This document shows positions 49,273 through 64,000 of a DNA stretch of 64,000 bases, piece by piece. Under the pieces are notes generated by a model that searched no databases, was not told the DNA's origin, and saw only the letters and a program-made list of their open reading frames with translations. The DNA comes from Sinonovacula constricta (lineage: Eukaryota > Mollusca > Bivalvia > Cardiida > Solecurtidae). Positions within the stretch are counted from its first letter, which is position 1. Each line of letters opens with the position of its first letter. The stretch covers positions 13,400,949 to 13,464,948 of the forward strand of contig CM017564.1 in NCBI GenBank assembly GCA_007844125.1. The letters run 5' to 3'. The position numbers were made by a program, and so were the translations under genes.

Positions 49273-52084
49273 CAGAGAGAATTGCACTGTGCCTTCTCAT
49301 AATTCTTTGATACAAAGATACATATATTGTGACATTTTTCTAATGACATTATCATGCTCATACAAAAGTTCACAGGAAATTTAAATGTCACAATAAATGC
49401 TTCACAAATACAAAAAGAAGTTAATGGTTCTAAACAGAAACTAAACTATATATTACATTTCCGGTACATGCATACTATCGATGAGCAAATTAATATTGCA
49501 CACCTTCGAACTTATTACTTGAATGCGTAGATTGAATATGAATGGACGTTTAGGAAAATATTCGTGAAAACTAGGATTCTGGTTATTTGCCCACGCTTTT
49601 ATGGAAAATAAAGAGCAGTAAGACGTAATTGGAAGAAACATAGAGCTGGAAAAAAAACTAGCTATAACATAATCTAGCTCTATATCAGGTTATGGAAAAG
49701 AGGTTTGTCTCAAATATGGGATTCAAATGATACGGATCATATACAATGAACATTGCTAATAAATTATTGGACCGTGTGGAATCCTCTCTGACATTCCGAC
49801 AAGTTAGTTAATTGTAAAGCTAGCTTACCTATGTCATCGCTGGGCACAATCAACACTGATATAGTCTCTTCGCCAATTATTTTAAACGCGTAAATTTTAT
49901 ACTCATTTATGCGAATTTAAATAAATAAATAAAAGCAATTCAGTGCTCGACGAAAATTCAATAAAAGTACATTTACAAGTGAAGCAAACAAATTAATATA
50001 ACTATTCTTCTGCCAGTGATGTGATCAAACGTTTAAGGTGTGAATGTGTTTGTCAAAACAATGTGCTAGTATCATAAATAACAGTAAACATCTGACATCA
50101 TGCCCTCTTAATTTCCGTACATTTTCCCGCCCTGCCAATCATGTGCACGTGTGTTTATTCTAATTAATTGGTGACACTTTTATGACACCACTAATCTTAA
50201 AGGAAGTAAGATTTTTAGCCGTTCGTTATGTTGATTGGTTTGATCCCTAACGTGTTGACCGGAGGTGTTGATTGGTCTGTTCTTAAATCGATTTCCTCTT
50301 ATAACGAAATGGTCCTTTGTAAGTCTTTTTAGGATGATGAAGCCATTTACATACTCTACATCGGCATGTACCTTGGCAGCAGTATGGATACTGAAACGAA
50401 TACCGTTGGGGAAACAATAGAAATACTTCAACCCCGTGCTGTTTTGGTTAAGGCAGCACAAATTAGCAAGAGATTACTTACAAAGGCCTATATTATTCAC
50501 ACGTGTCTTTGCTTTTTGTACCAGCGGAAAAAGGCAGATTTAATACAAATGCAACACTTTAATTCCGTGAAGATATTAAATACATTTAATTCTCTCTTAA
50601 AATATATATTATATACGATATACTAAACTAACTGAATTACCAACCCAAGCTCAACTACTTACACACTTTTCCCGTACCTTTTTCACTTTAAAACACCCTC
50701 GTAACTAATGCCAGCTCTAATCAGGAGTAGAAAACATTTCAATTGTGAAAATTTTAAGAAATACTTTCTTTGAGGTGTAATACCTTTTAACAAAGAGCAG
50801 TCATATTCTTGTGCCAAATTGGGGTCCAGCCAATCAGAGAATGGGTTTATTAGGAATGTTTAGATTTTAAAGAGATTTCACCCCATCACGTGTCTTGTGG
50901 GTTTGGAAACTTAAGTTATTGTTTGATTTGGATATGATATCGGTTGGACATTGTATTAATTCAGTTTATGTAGGCGTTCTCCTATATTATTAATTAAATG
51001 TTGAATAAAATGCTTTTATTCTAAAAAAGATTAAGAGCGCGTATTATTAGTTCTGTTTTGTCGACGGGGGTGGTCTTGTCTTCTTCACCTAGGTAGCTGG
51101 ATCCGGGTCTGAGACTAGTAATATTTAATCATAGGCTATATTATGATGGTGAGTTCCAATCTCTATTTTTTTTTATTTTGCCTACCATGTGTATTTTAGT
51201 ATTTTAATCTATATATTTCTTCGATCAGTTGTTGTCTATTCTTTCCGTAAATTGTCTGAAATGTTTGTAAATAACTAAGACAGCCGGGGTAAATTTGTCG
51301 GTTGTTAGTCCAATTGTGTCTCATAATAATATTATTATTATTTAATAGCCCTGTTTCTATCTTTTTTAGTTTGGTAAGTTTTTTTCCCGATTGACCCATA
51401 TTCTACTATAACTTACCGAATTTTTATTTAAATAGTGCTTGTAAAATGGTTGAGTATGAGACAATGGTATGTTTCTGATGTTATTTATTTTCTAGCAGCT
51501 AGTCCATTTATGTAGATTATTCGGTACATGTACCTACACATCACGCTAGTGATTATAAGCCCCCGCACAGATTGACACTTTTATGACACAACGTTTCTAT
51601 TCAAATTAGACGGGCAGTGGTCATTTAGCTGTAGTGCACAACACCTGCATCCGGTCTGAAGATATGTCATACATGTGTGAAGATCCCCGCACATATAATC
51701 TGACTGTGACATTTCACTTCAGTAATACGCAGATACGGATGCGGGGAATACGGGTAGAAAATTGGAATATACGTGTATAGAGAAGTGGTGTAAGAATGTT
51801 AGTAAATTACAGATTTAAATAAATTTGTCTTAATATGGTACATCTTTACAAACTTGTTCAATGTTTAAGCAGTGTATCATATTGGCTTCACTTACTTATC
51901 ATTTGCCTACACATTTTACCATTTAGACGGAAATAGTTGTATTGTCTCATTTGAAAGGTGTGAAAACATTACCGCCTATATGCGCTGGAAATGGGCCGAT
52001 TGGGGCAGAACGATTTGGACTAAACCGAGTTGGTACAGTATAAATAGGCTAATTGAGCATTTACTTTAACAACATGCCTCATTT

Positions 52085-52292
52085 GCCATGGTATTTCGTG
52101 TAACGTGACGTAAACGGAAACCGTACAGTATGTTGTATCGAAGCGTACACCGTATCGCATCGTAACGTGTAGATTTTCTATCGTTATGCATATCGTGTAT
52201 GGTATCGAACCGTAACGTGTATGGTATCGTGTAAAAACCGCACATGGTATCGTACATCGAACGCAATCGTACCGTACGTATATCGTATCGTG
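52085..52292 (+). repeat. CGTAT/CGTAA pentamer array, right
   Basis: Same unit and same strand sense as the left array, so the arrays are direct while the TIRs are inverted. More degenerate than the left one. Confidence 0.7.
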
Positions 52293-52347
52293 TGACAACT
52301 GTTACGGTTCCAGAACTGTATATGCATAGTACATACAGCTATATATG

Positions 52348-52348
<1 letters not shown>

Positions 52349-52429
<81 letters not shown>
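52349..52429. repeat. TA microsatellite, about 80 bp
   Basis: Pure (TA)n, about 40 units, just right of the transposon. Copy I has only a short TACATACATATAC here. Confidence 0.95.
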
Positions 52430-52433
<4 letters not shown>

Positions 52434-53850
52434 CCATTAGTATAGTATACATAAGATGTATAGAAGCATTACGTGATTATATAGTATATCGTAGAAATTA
52501 CTGATAAAGTGGTAAATCGATGTCCACATAATCGAGGTACAATTATGTTGCGGAATTAATAACTGACATGAAAATGATAAGATATAAATAAACGATACTA
52601 AGTCATTTCGCCGTGTTTATTACAGACTTGAAGTTAATATGCCGTATACTTTACCAAAAAGATGTGTTTCTGCAGTATAAGTTACCGACAAAAAGTTATG
52701 TATACTGACAAGAATATTTTCTGTCGTATCAATTACCGACGTAAGGATATTTTGCGGTCATCATTACCATCATAAACTTATGATGTGGTAATTATTACCG
52801 ACATGAAATTATGATGGTATATGAACTCGATTATAAATTTCGGACATAAAGTTATACTGCCGAATAAATAACCTAAACATAAACATAATCTTGTTATGTC
52901 ATAATTAATTACCGGAATGAAGAAATAAAACCAATAAGTTATTACATTACGTATATTACCGGTATTGCGTAAAAGGTATTACGTCGTATATCTAACGGAC
53001 ATATTTCGTCGTTAATATCATCTGTATAAAAGTATTACAAATCTGACTGTGCGACAATATAATATTTTTATGCAAGTAATTGATCAGGCTTAATAAGCAT
53101 AAGTCAATAAACAATACAGACTAAGTTACTTGAGGTTTAAAATGTACACGGCCTAAATATTTTAATGTAGACTATTTTGATGACTTTATTCTTCCAATAC
53201 GGACGTGTAATAGGGATTACAATACACTGTCTTCAGTAATTGCAGACCCTTCTTTGTAGAACGTGTCTTAGCCTTCATGTCGGTAATGGGATCTTAAACT
53301 GTTCTTAACTCGCTAGAAACAATTAGGAATAGAACCCAGATATACGGATTAAATGTGAAGTATGCACATCGCAAGATAATTCCTATTCATAATGTTGTAA
53401 GTGTAAACTATGCTCTAAACTCATACACGTGGACTTTTAACATTCCAATGGACCTTTAAATTAATTTATAATGGTATCTTTCATTATTTGCTAGTGTAAA
53501 AATGTTCCCAATTAATCTTAATTTTTAATATTTTCCCAATATACACTATAATTTCGTCTTCAACGTGCAAACTAGTTGTAGCAACTACAGGCGACGTAAT
53601 GTAACACGCCGTAATTTCTATAGACCGGAAAACACCGAACACATTACGTGTGCAATTAAGAATGACTTGTTCCAAGACGTGGACCCTGTATTATTACTTA
53701 GGTATTCACCAACCATTCCTACGCCCAAATCGTGGCCTGCATTCATGTCACTATTTTCATTCCAACAAAAATAAGCTTTTTTCGTGAAGTTAAAATGTGT
53801 TGTAAGCTTAAGATTGCACGTTAAAGTGTTATACACAATTGCAAACATGT
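52430..53850. repeat. Block E (right part), copy III
   Basis: Colinear with 14700-15560. Contains an expanded minisatellite (52600-53040) that copy I largely lacks. Non-coding. Confidence 0.7.
52600..53040. repeat. Degenerate minisatellite, ATTACCGACATGAAGTTAT type
   Basis: About 12 imperfect units of 30-38 bp built on ATTACCGACATGAAGTTAT and TATGCCGTAT. Longest array of this monomer in the window. Confidence 0.65.
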
Positions 53851-55254
53851 ATAGGAATATATTGTAAAGTGAAATCTATGAATGACATTACATTAGAATA
53901 GTTGATAGATATAACGCTTAACAAGATATGAAACCATTGTATGCCGAAATATATTTCAATTATAATACATTTACTTCAAGTTCATACAGTCATACGTTGT
54001 TTCCACCACTGTTGTCCGCCTAAGTCGAAATTTGATGATGTTATCAGGAAGTTATAACCATGCACTTCATACATGAATTGTGTCTGATGCCAAATAATTT
54101 TATGAAAAAAGTCGCATTATAATATATTATTGCTTTCTTACAGGTTCTGATTAATAACTATCACCTGAAAGAAAGTACAGTCCCTAAAATATACATCAAT
54201 AAAAATTGTTTTTGTTCTGTACGAGCACAATACATTATTTAATTCAGTGTCATAGTATTTAGCTGGTTTAAGCCAACAGTGGCTTTGAGTGCGTATTAAC
54301 ATGTAATCGAATGATGCATCTTGATATTAGTGAGACTGATTTATTAACAACCCATTATTTGTGGCTCTATTTCATTAACCTATTTTTCAATGGATATTTA
54401 ATTCATTAAGTGGCGTACGATAAAACAAGGTTATAATACGAAGGAACACATCATTTATTCTTTCAATTAATTTACAAGAAAGTACGAAAAGCACGATACA
54501 TTTCTAATATATATGTCCCCATCCCTTGCACATTGTTTTCAAACATACACTTCGTTTAACGATTGTGGATTTTAGTAAAAGCATAACTGCTTTGGCGAAA
54601 ATATAGGGTAATATAAAACTAGATGGGTTATAGTGTCTGGTCCTTCCAGATATTAATCAGGGAATGTTCTGCAACAACAGGTTGATAAAGTCATCGGTAC
54701 GCAGCAATATGAGTTACATAAAACTATCATGTGAATCTTACATCACATTGTCATACTACTTGCGTGTGCTATTAAGTCACGTAGTATGGGCCTTTTTCAC
54801 AGTGAACAATGTATCTGTTTCAATTAAACCTATCTTCGTTTCTGAAGCTTTTCGTCATTAGGATAAACTAAAATACCATACTCTGAATGTTATCGTTCTC
54901 CGAGTCATCTTGAGATCTCACTGCATGTTGGTTGTACGTTTTCTGTTTTGTGCCTCTTTGTCTATAGGTTAGTCGGCTTAAGACTAAAACAATTGTACTT
55001 ACTGGACGATACTAAGAGGAGGAATAAACATATTTTAAAACAGGATGTTAAAACAGACACAGGTCATGGAAGCGGTTGAAGCATACATAATTTAACGCAT
55101 AGACTAGGACTTTATTTAAAGATCTTTAATCTAACTTCAGAACACGTGTTTCAGAATACAATAATCACATGCAATAATTGATCACAGTTCTTTCACACCT
55201 TTCAAAAAGTACCACTGACCCTCTATATGGCAAGCAGGAAGACGACTATATAAT

Positions 55255-55330
55255 ACGTTTCGGTCTCGAACCCCAAGGTTAAAGAGCTGAGGAGTTTGAA
55301 GTCGTCGACCTTTACTCAACTGTGCCACTA
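55255..55330 (-). repeat. tRNA-like SINE or pseudo-tRNA remnant
   Basis: On the minus strand: A-box-like TGGCACAGTTGAG (55315-55327) and B-box-like GGGGTTCGAGACC (55262-55274), about 40 bp apart. No paired anticodon stem can be drawn, so this is not a tRNA gene; a SINE head is likelier. Confidence 0.45.
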
Positions 55331-56719
55331 TTTGAAGCATAGTCATTGTATACCGTATTTAACAGAAATCACTACTGTGTTCAGTACTTACCACAAGAAA
55401 ACTCATCGGAGCCATCATCACATGATTGGAAAGTGTCACACACATATCTGTCGGGGAGACATTTCCGGGTGCCGTCGGTACATTGGAAAAAATTGGCCGG
55501 GCACGGGTCTGATATGAAGAAATTTATCATTAATAAAATCAAGAGTTATGTATCAAATCGTTGAGACATAGAACAAATGTAACTTGACGAAAGTAGGTGG
55601 CTTGTATCGGTTATTGTGTCATTTGTTTCTTATCCTAAAATGGTAAGAAATAAATATTTTTTTATTTCGTCGTAAACGTAAATAACTTCCTGATATTTCA
55701 AAGGAAGTTAACGTTAAACATACAAAACCTGACGATAGCCCATTAAACAATACATGTGTTTATAAAAACTAAGATAATACAATGAAATTGCCGGATGACA
55801 TAGACCATAGCCGGAATCTATTGCTAAACTCTATTCGTTTTGCATCGTTAAATATGACTTTAAATTATTACTTTAGCTAAAAGAAGTAATTGGTAGCAAG
55901 ACATGTGTTGTACTAGAATAGCATGTTGCTAACAGATTGCAAAGAGTTGTTGCTTGTTACTAAACGGATGCAATGGGTCAGGAATTACTACCAAAAGTGA
56001 CAACTTGAATGTTTTTCCTGTGTTTCTATTTGTTTGTTATTATTTAGCTCCTGATATCTATCTATTTATCTATCAATCTCTTTGTCTGCATTTATTTCTT
56101 AAAATCACTATGTTTGTCTCTATTTACGCCTGTAAATGAGTCCGTTTATATGTATCTCCCTACATCTCTCTTTCTGTATAGTTATGATGTTAAGCGGCAC
56201 AATTTTGATAACATGATCGCTGTTGGAAGTAAGTTTGAAACTCTGCTAAAATACTTATCAATATGCAAACTTTAAAAGCACACGATAATGGGGTTCTGAT
56301 CAAATGCGGCCTCAAAGGGGGTTCATCATAAAAAAATGAACATGTTAGAAATTGACGCATGCTTGCAATACCATGCTTGATTGCAGCCATTAAATCTTTG
56401 AAAAATAGCAGCAATGCCATTATTGCTGCACGTCATGTGTTCAGCGAAATTCGTTTTGCAAAATCTGCCTACTAAGAAATAACTTAAACATCCTTAAGCT
56501 GTCCTTGTTATACGATAGATACGATAAACTTATGTTAATTAGGTCAGTAGGTGTATGAATATGTAAGGTCAAGGAACTACTTTTAAAAGAACGTTTCGTC
56601 AAGTTTAATTTATTCATTATAATTGATATTGTTTTCATTTTGCTGAAAATCTGTCAATTAACATGTATTTTTAATACCTATAATAATTTACGTGGATTTA
56701 AAAAAAAATGTTGTCTTCA

Positions 56720-56792
56720 GGTAGATTTGAAGCGGGTCCGCTACTTTCCAACGCGAAGTACAGATACGTTATCCTACTGAGCTATTTCGTTA
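56720..56792 (-). repeat. tRNA-like SINE or pseudo-tRNA remnant
   Basis: On the minus strand: a perfect A box TAGCTCAGTAGG (56773-56784) and a decayed B box GCTTCAAATCT (56723-56733). No convincing cloverleaf. Confidence 0.45.
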
Positions 56793-57110
56793 GCTGATTG
56801 TTATCGTGTCAGATGATGTATTTATTTCTACAGATAAATACGGAATATTAAAAAAAATACAAAAAATACGGAACATTAAAAAATAACAAATATATACTGT
56901 ATGTTCTCAATTCAAATGATATTTTTTCTTTTTGATGACTTACTTTTATAAAAACAGCAATGACTTATGGGACTCTTTTTATGTGGTACTTCGGCCGTTA
57001 GAAACTTTTTGAGGGAGCAGTTATTATTTTTTTTACAAATTACAAAAAAAAACAACATATGATGTATATATGTAAAGTTTAAAAGTGTTATTTAAAATTG
57101 AAAAGTAACG

Positions 57111-57270
57111 GGATAAATGGAATAAAAAGTCAGTAGCAGATATGATTATAGTTTATTCGGCTCGGGAAAAATAATTTTGTGTCTCGCCATGGCTCGACAA
57201 AAAATTATTTCTTCCTTGCCGAATAAACTATAATCATATCTGCTACTGACTTATTATTCCCTATATCTGG
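57111..57270. repeat. Near-perfect 160 bp palindrome
   Basis: Two arms of about 70-80 bp meet at CCATGG (57188-57193). The outer 40 bp are essentially identical when one arm is reversed (AAGTCAGTAGCAGATATGAT, then TATAGTTTATTCGGC); the inner 30 bp have a few mismatches. Would fold into a long hairpin. Possibly a small foldback transposon. No spacer, no coding. Confidence 0.85.
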
Positions 57271-57445
57271 TTTCACACTGCTTTCCGTAACTACATATTG
57301 TATCGCAGATACCGCTGCTTCTGTGCTGGTTTGTTATTCGTCATGACTAAAGGCAAACATTCTGCATAAAAAACGTTACTTTTATAGTCGTTCTCTATTT
57401 TAGTGTTACTACTTAATATTTAATCCGATTAATTCGTTTTTCCTG

Positions 57446-60774
<3,329 letters not shown>

Positions 60775-61515
60775 CACGATCTGGGAGAGACCATTGATTT
60801 GAGCCTTACCCATAGTAAGCTTATTGTTGGCTATTCCTAAGCTTTCTCTGGTATCGGTGTATGTATCTATGAATTTTGTCTTTCTGTGTTTCTCTGATAG
60901 GTCTCCGCATGTCTTTGTGTCTCTCATCATTCACTAACTATACGTCTGTCTCCCAGTGTTATTCCATACATATCCGTCGTGTGTGTTACCTTAGCAATTA
61001 TAAGTCTCGCACGAATCGAATCATTTTCAAAAACACTAAACTCGTCACACTCGCACGGAATTGAGCAAGTGACAAAATTTCCTACCGCTTTATTGCAACA
61101 GTAACTTTTTAGAAAAGACGATAAACATGTATTATCTCGCTTCCATACCTTTATATCGCACATATAGCACCGTAATGATTAACACCGTACTCATATGCGT
61201 CAATATCAGCAATTTCTCGCATGCATCAAACTCACTAGAATGAAAAGCACACACACCAAAATCATCACTTACACTCACAACACACAATCACTGCCCGCAA
61301 TCAACATTCGTACACATCATAATCACCACCCACACTCGCACTCACCACTCACGCACAACACTAGCAATGAACACTCGCACCCAGCCCTTACTTACTTTCT
61401 TACAATTAGTTTTTTTAGGGGTCAGCACATTGATTTAGATTTTAAATCACGTTGCCCTAGTGTGACTTTAAAGTAGGGTGCCAAAGTTTCAAAAATGTGT
61501 TTTTTATAAGACTAG
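60775..61515. repeat. Block X, copy III, with CTCGCAC array
   Basis: Full version of the block at 19975-20340. CTCGCAC-like units at 61005-61050 and 61195-61385. Ends with CCAAAGTTTCAAAA (61481), matching 35967. Confidence 0.65.
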
Positions 61516-61519
61516 TTGA

Positions 61520-63501
61520 TGATGATACTGGCCGTCAGACTTGATGGTTGCTGATATTTTACTGGTCGTTTGGGGCTATTGGTTCATCCGTCTTGTTCCT
61601 ACATCTTATGTCGTGCCACCCTGCCGTCTAGTAGCTAACAAGGTTACAGATAATGCATACCACACAATAATAGGAGGGGTCATTATTTTGAAAGCGGGCT
61701 TTTGGTCAATTTACGGTTGGGGGTACCCATCAGAGATTATAACAATGGCCGGCAGACTCTCTGGTTGCTGATAGTAAACGGGTCCTCATCTGGCGATATT
61801 TGTTCATCAGCTGTGTCCCTATGTTTAACTTATTGCTTCTGTATTGGAATAATTAATGTGGATTATGTTTAATATGTGATATCGTCTCTTATTCATTAGG
61901 ATTGAGAGTTTATTTTAATGCTGTAATATTGATGATAATGGATGGCCGACCCATTAGTTGCTGTTAATATACGGGTCCTCAGGGGATGTCTGTTCATCAG
62001 CCATGTGGCTATTGCTTACCTTAATACTACCCAACTTGTCAGGTACTTGTAAATACTATTAAACCAAATCAGTGTTTTTTATGTTTTATTTCCCTCTTTT
62101 GTGTATTTGGAAGTGTTATCGTGTGTTTTTTATATATGCCATATGTCCTAGGAGTATTTTGGAGTGATTTGTTGCTACATTTTTTCAAAATGCTTTACAA
62201 ATGATGTGTCTTTTTAGCCATAACTCTTAACTTCTTAGGTGGCGAGGGGTCACATATTCCAAATATGTGATAATTTCCTCATAATTCTTAGTATTACTAA
62301 ACTTAAACCAATATTTACTTTTATCAGAGTAATACGGGCTTTAATGTATTTTATCTTTACTTTTGCGCGCGAGTTTTAAATTCGGCCAATGAGATCGCTT
62401 ATTCAAGTTGTTTTAAAGTCGTACTTGCGTGACTATATTTCTTAATTGATTTTTGCATGGTAAATTGGTAAAAATGGTGTATGGATGGGGGTTCAGGTGG
62501 AAACGCGTGTTTTAAATATGTTTGAGGTAATGTATGCTTTCTAAGTACGGGAATAAACTATTTTTTATAGTTTTTAGGTCAAGCTCTGTTTTCTGCACTA
62601 ACATAGCTGGCCCTTAATCTGGGTCTTGTGTAGATTTTACTTTAGACTATGATTTTTTGTGGTGGATCTTATTTTTTGTATTTCTTTTTCCAAAAGTAAA
62701 GCTTTTTTTTATTCTATACATTTCAAATTTTATGTCCTCTTTATTTTTAAAGTATTATTTGATGTAATTGTAGCCTTCTTTCAGACTTATACCATGTAGC
62801 GTGGGTGTACCCGACATAGAAACTTCCTTTGCGGCGATTACATTGCCCTGTATTCCCACATGACCTGGGATCCCATTAAGTTTGATGGTGGTATTTATAT
62901 TTGTCTTAATAAAAGTGTTTGTTCTATAAATATTCTATTGCAAAATAAGGATGTTGGTTTTGTTTTCTTTTAGTGCCGGATCATCTTTTTTGTTGACTGT
63001 AGTGGCTAGTGTGAGGTCAATATCAAATGGTTCTAATCCTACCTGACTTGAGTTGTTCGAGGGTGTTAATTGTTTGGGCCGTAGTTCAAGTTCCTTAATT
63101 ATCTTTGTGTGTAGGGCTTGTTGATACCCTTATACCATTTGCCTATTCTATGATAAATTTCCCAATTCGTCATGAGAGTATTGCCTAATTTTATCGCTCT
63201 TGTCCAGTGTTTTAGACTACATATATCTATTTGTTCTAATACAGTATGTTCTTGCTTTTCAGCATGTAAGGCTTCAGTCGTATTGTAGTTTGGGCTCCTA
63301 TTAATGTTTTCATCGCCTTAGTTTTAAGGATTTGGAGTCAGTGATTGGTTTGCTAAGCTACTAATCCATATTGGAATTTTTACTAAATGAGTGCCTAGGA
63401 TACGGTTGTTAATCATTGTTTATTAACCCCCAAGCCCCAATGTTTTTCCTTTTATAGATCTTATTACAAAAGGTCTTTCTCGATTTTTTTCCAATGACTG
63501 T
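61520..63501 (-). mobile_element. I-type LINE, 5'-truncated copy C
   Basis: Colinear with 20345-22416. RNase H motif IPGHVGIQGNVIA (about 62832-62880) is better kept than in copy A, but the TDGSK part is deleted (about 200 bp missing near 62940). RT C-terminal part at 63100-63320. Three tandem 3'-end units (61521, 61735, 61930). Cut at the same 5' position as copy A. Confidence 0.75.
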
Positions 63502-63590
63502 CTTTAATCGTAAGCAATATACATCACACTTTTTAACTATAATGTGAAGATTTACATAGGTATTATTTTTAATAAACTGTTTATATGAAA
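63502..63590. repeat. Start of block D1, copy IV
   Basis: Matches 22417-22500 and 5755-5830 (TTTAATCGTAA, ATACATCACACTTTTT, TATAATGTGAAGATTTACAT), then diverges. Confidence 0.6.
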
Positions 63591-64000
63591 AGCTGGAAGT
63601 TTTGCTTTAGCACGATAGAGCTTGAAATGAATAGCACACAGTTAAAATCTTCCCCTAAGCAATGTATAGTATGTGCAGCCTATAATAACTAGAGATAATT
63701 AACGTACGGTAATTTTTACTGGTTCTCGCTGTCTCTGTCTCTCCATATATGGCTCATTCACTGTTTTTATCACGGTCTCTGCCTCTGTCGCACCGTCTGT
63801 CAACCATTCCCTATGTCTATCTTTCTCTCTCACACGATATCTCTGTGGATCGCTTTGTATGTCTATCTGTATCTCTGAATCAATATATTTCTTGGACTTG
63901 TGGTGTGTTTGTAAGTAAATGCAATTATCAACATCTTTGTCTCTTTCCTTGTATCTGTTTGTCTATTTGTTTACCTATCTTACAGCATGATATGTAAGAT
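63591..64000. other. Pyrimidine-rich right edge
   Basis: From 63725 the sequence is CTGT/CTCT-rich, similar in style to 18980-19260. An open stretch at 63749-63997 is a by-product of this bias. Confidence 0.4.

Larger units (their letters stand above)
49042..52318. mobile_element. Unclassified 3.28 kb TIR element, CGTAT-rich ends
   Basis: Terminal inverted repeats of 25 bp: left CAGTCCTGGCATCGTACCAG..., and right, as reverse complement, CAGTTCTGGAACCGTAACAG..., 21 of 25 matching. A TA lies on each side, and the homologous site in block E copy I (CATCATTATATA, about 14586-14596) is uninterrupted. CAGT ends and a TA duplication fit the Tc1/mariner superfamily. Both subterminal regions are arrays of CGTAT/CGTAA-type pentamers. 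The interior (49280-52080) has no reading frame I recognise; the longest open stretch of any interest is 51196-51399 on the minus strand (67 residues, basic, no known motif). Probably non-autonomous. Confidence 0.75.
53851..57110. other. Mostly featureless non-coding DNA
   Basis: No match to the other blocks and no supported gene. Two weak tRNA-like relics are listed separately. Confidence 0.4.

Noticed and set aside
50180..50626. Two overlapping opposite-strand frames inside the CGTAT-ended element
   Set aside because: No recognisable motif on either strand; kept only as part of the unexplained interior.
55255..55330. A tRNA gene on the minus strand
   Set aside because: A and B boxes are plausible but no paired anticodon stem or acceptor stem can be drawn.

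Overview
The window is AT-rich, repeat-dense animal DNA with no intact gene. It looks like intergenic or heterochromatin-like sequence from a lophotrochozoan, most likely a bivalve mollusc. I infer this from the mix of tRNA-headed SINEs, I-type and L1-type LINE relics, mariner and solo-LTR remains, long CA, TA and TAG microsatellites, and a broken reading frame at the left edge that resembles an uncharacterised family I associate with bivalves. The species assignment is an inference. Everything that still reads as protein is mobile-element-derived and carries stops or frameshifts.

Much of the window is built from diverged copies of a few sequence blocks, roughly 80-90% alike by eye, all in the same orientation. 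I name them G, D1, D2, E and F. Copy I runs G (2.34-5.75 kb), D1 (5.76-7.74), D2 (7.75-14.27), E (14.28-15.56), F (16.28-22.42). Copy II runs D1 (22.42-23.99), a trinucleotide array (24.77-25.33), D2 (25.74-31.32), an intron-bearing mariner relic (31.32-33.27), X (35.2-36.0) and the longest LINE copy (37.3-41.65). Copy III runs G (42.96-46.81), D1 (46.82-48.69), E (48.72-49.04 and 52.43-53.85, split by a 3.3 kb DNA transposon), F (57.44-63.50). Copy IV begins with D1 at 63.50. The start of D1 follows the same truncated LINE end at 22.42 and 63.50 kb, so those two junctions descend from one event.

Because the blocks are paralogous, later insertions can be read against an empty site in another copy. 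These include a solo LTR with target duplication TACGC (4794-5654), a tRNA-derived SINE (3492-3801), a 3.28 kb TIR element with a TA duplication and CGTAT-rich ends (49042-52318), a foldback element with a CA-repeat core (15564-16047), and a roughly 370 bp unknown element (29390-29758). A second SINE copy (42035-42357) has a perfect 10 bp target duplication.

No host gene, true tRNA, rRNA or CRISPR array was found. The most interesting items are the mariner with apparent spliceosomal introns, the CGTAT-ended transposon, the block architecture, two large foldback structures, and three degenerate minisatellite families that recur in unrelated places.
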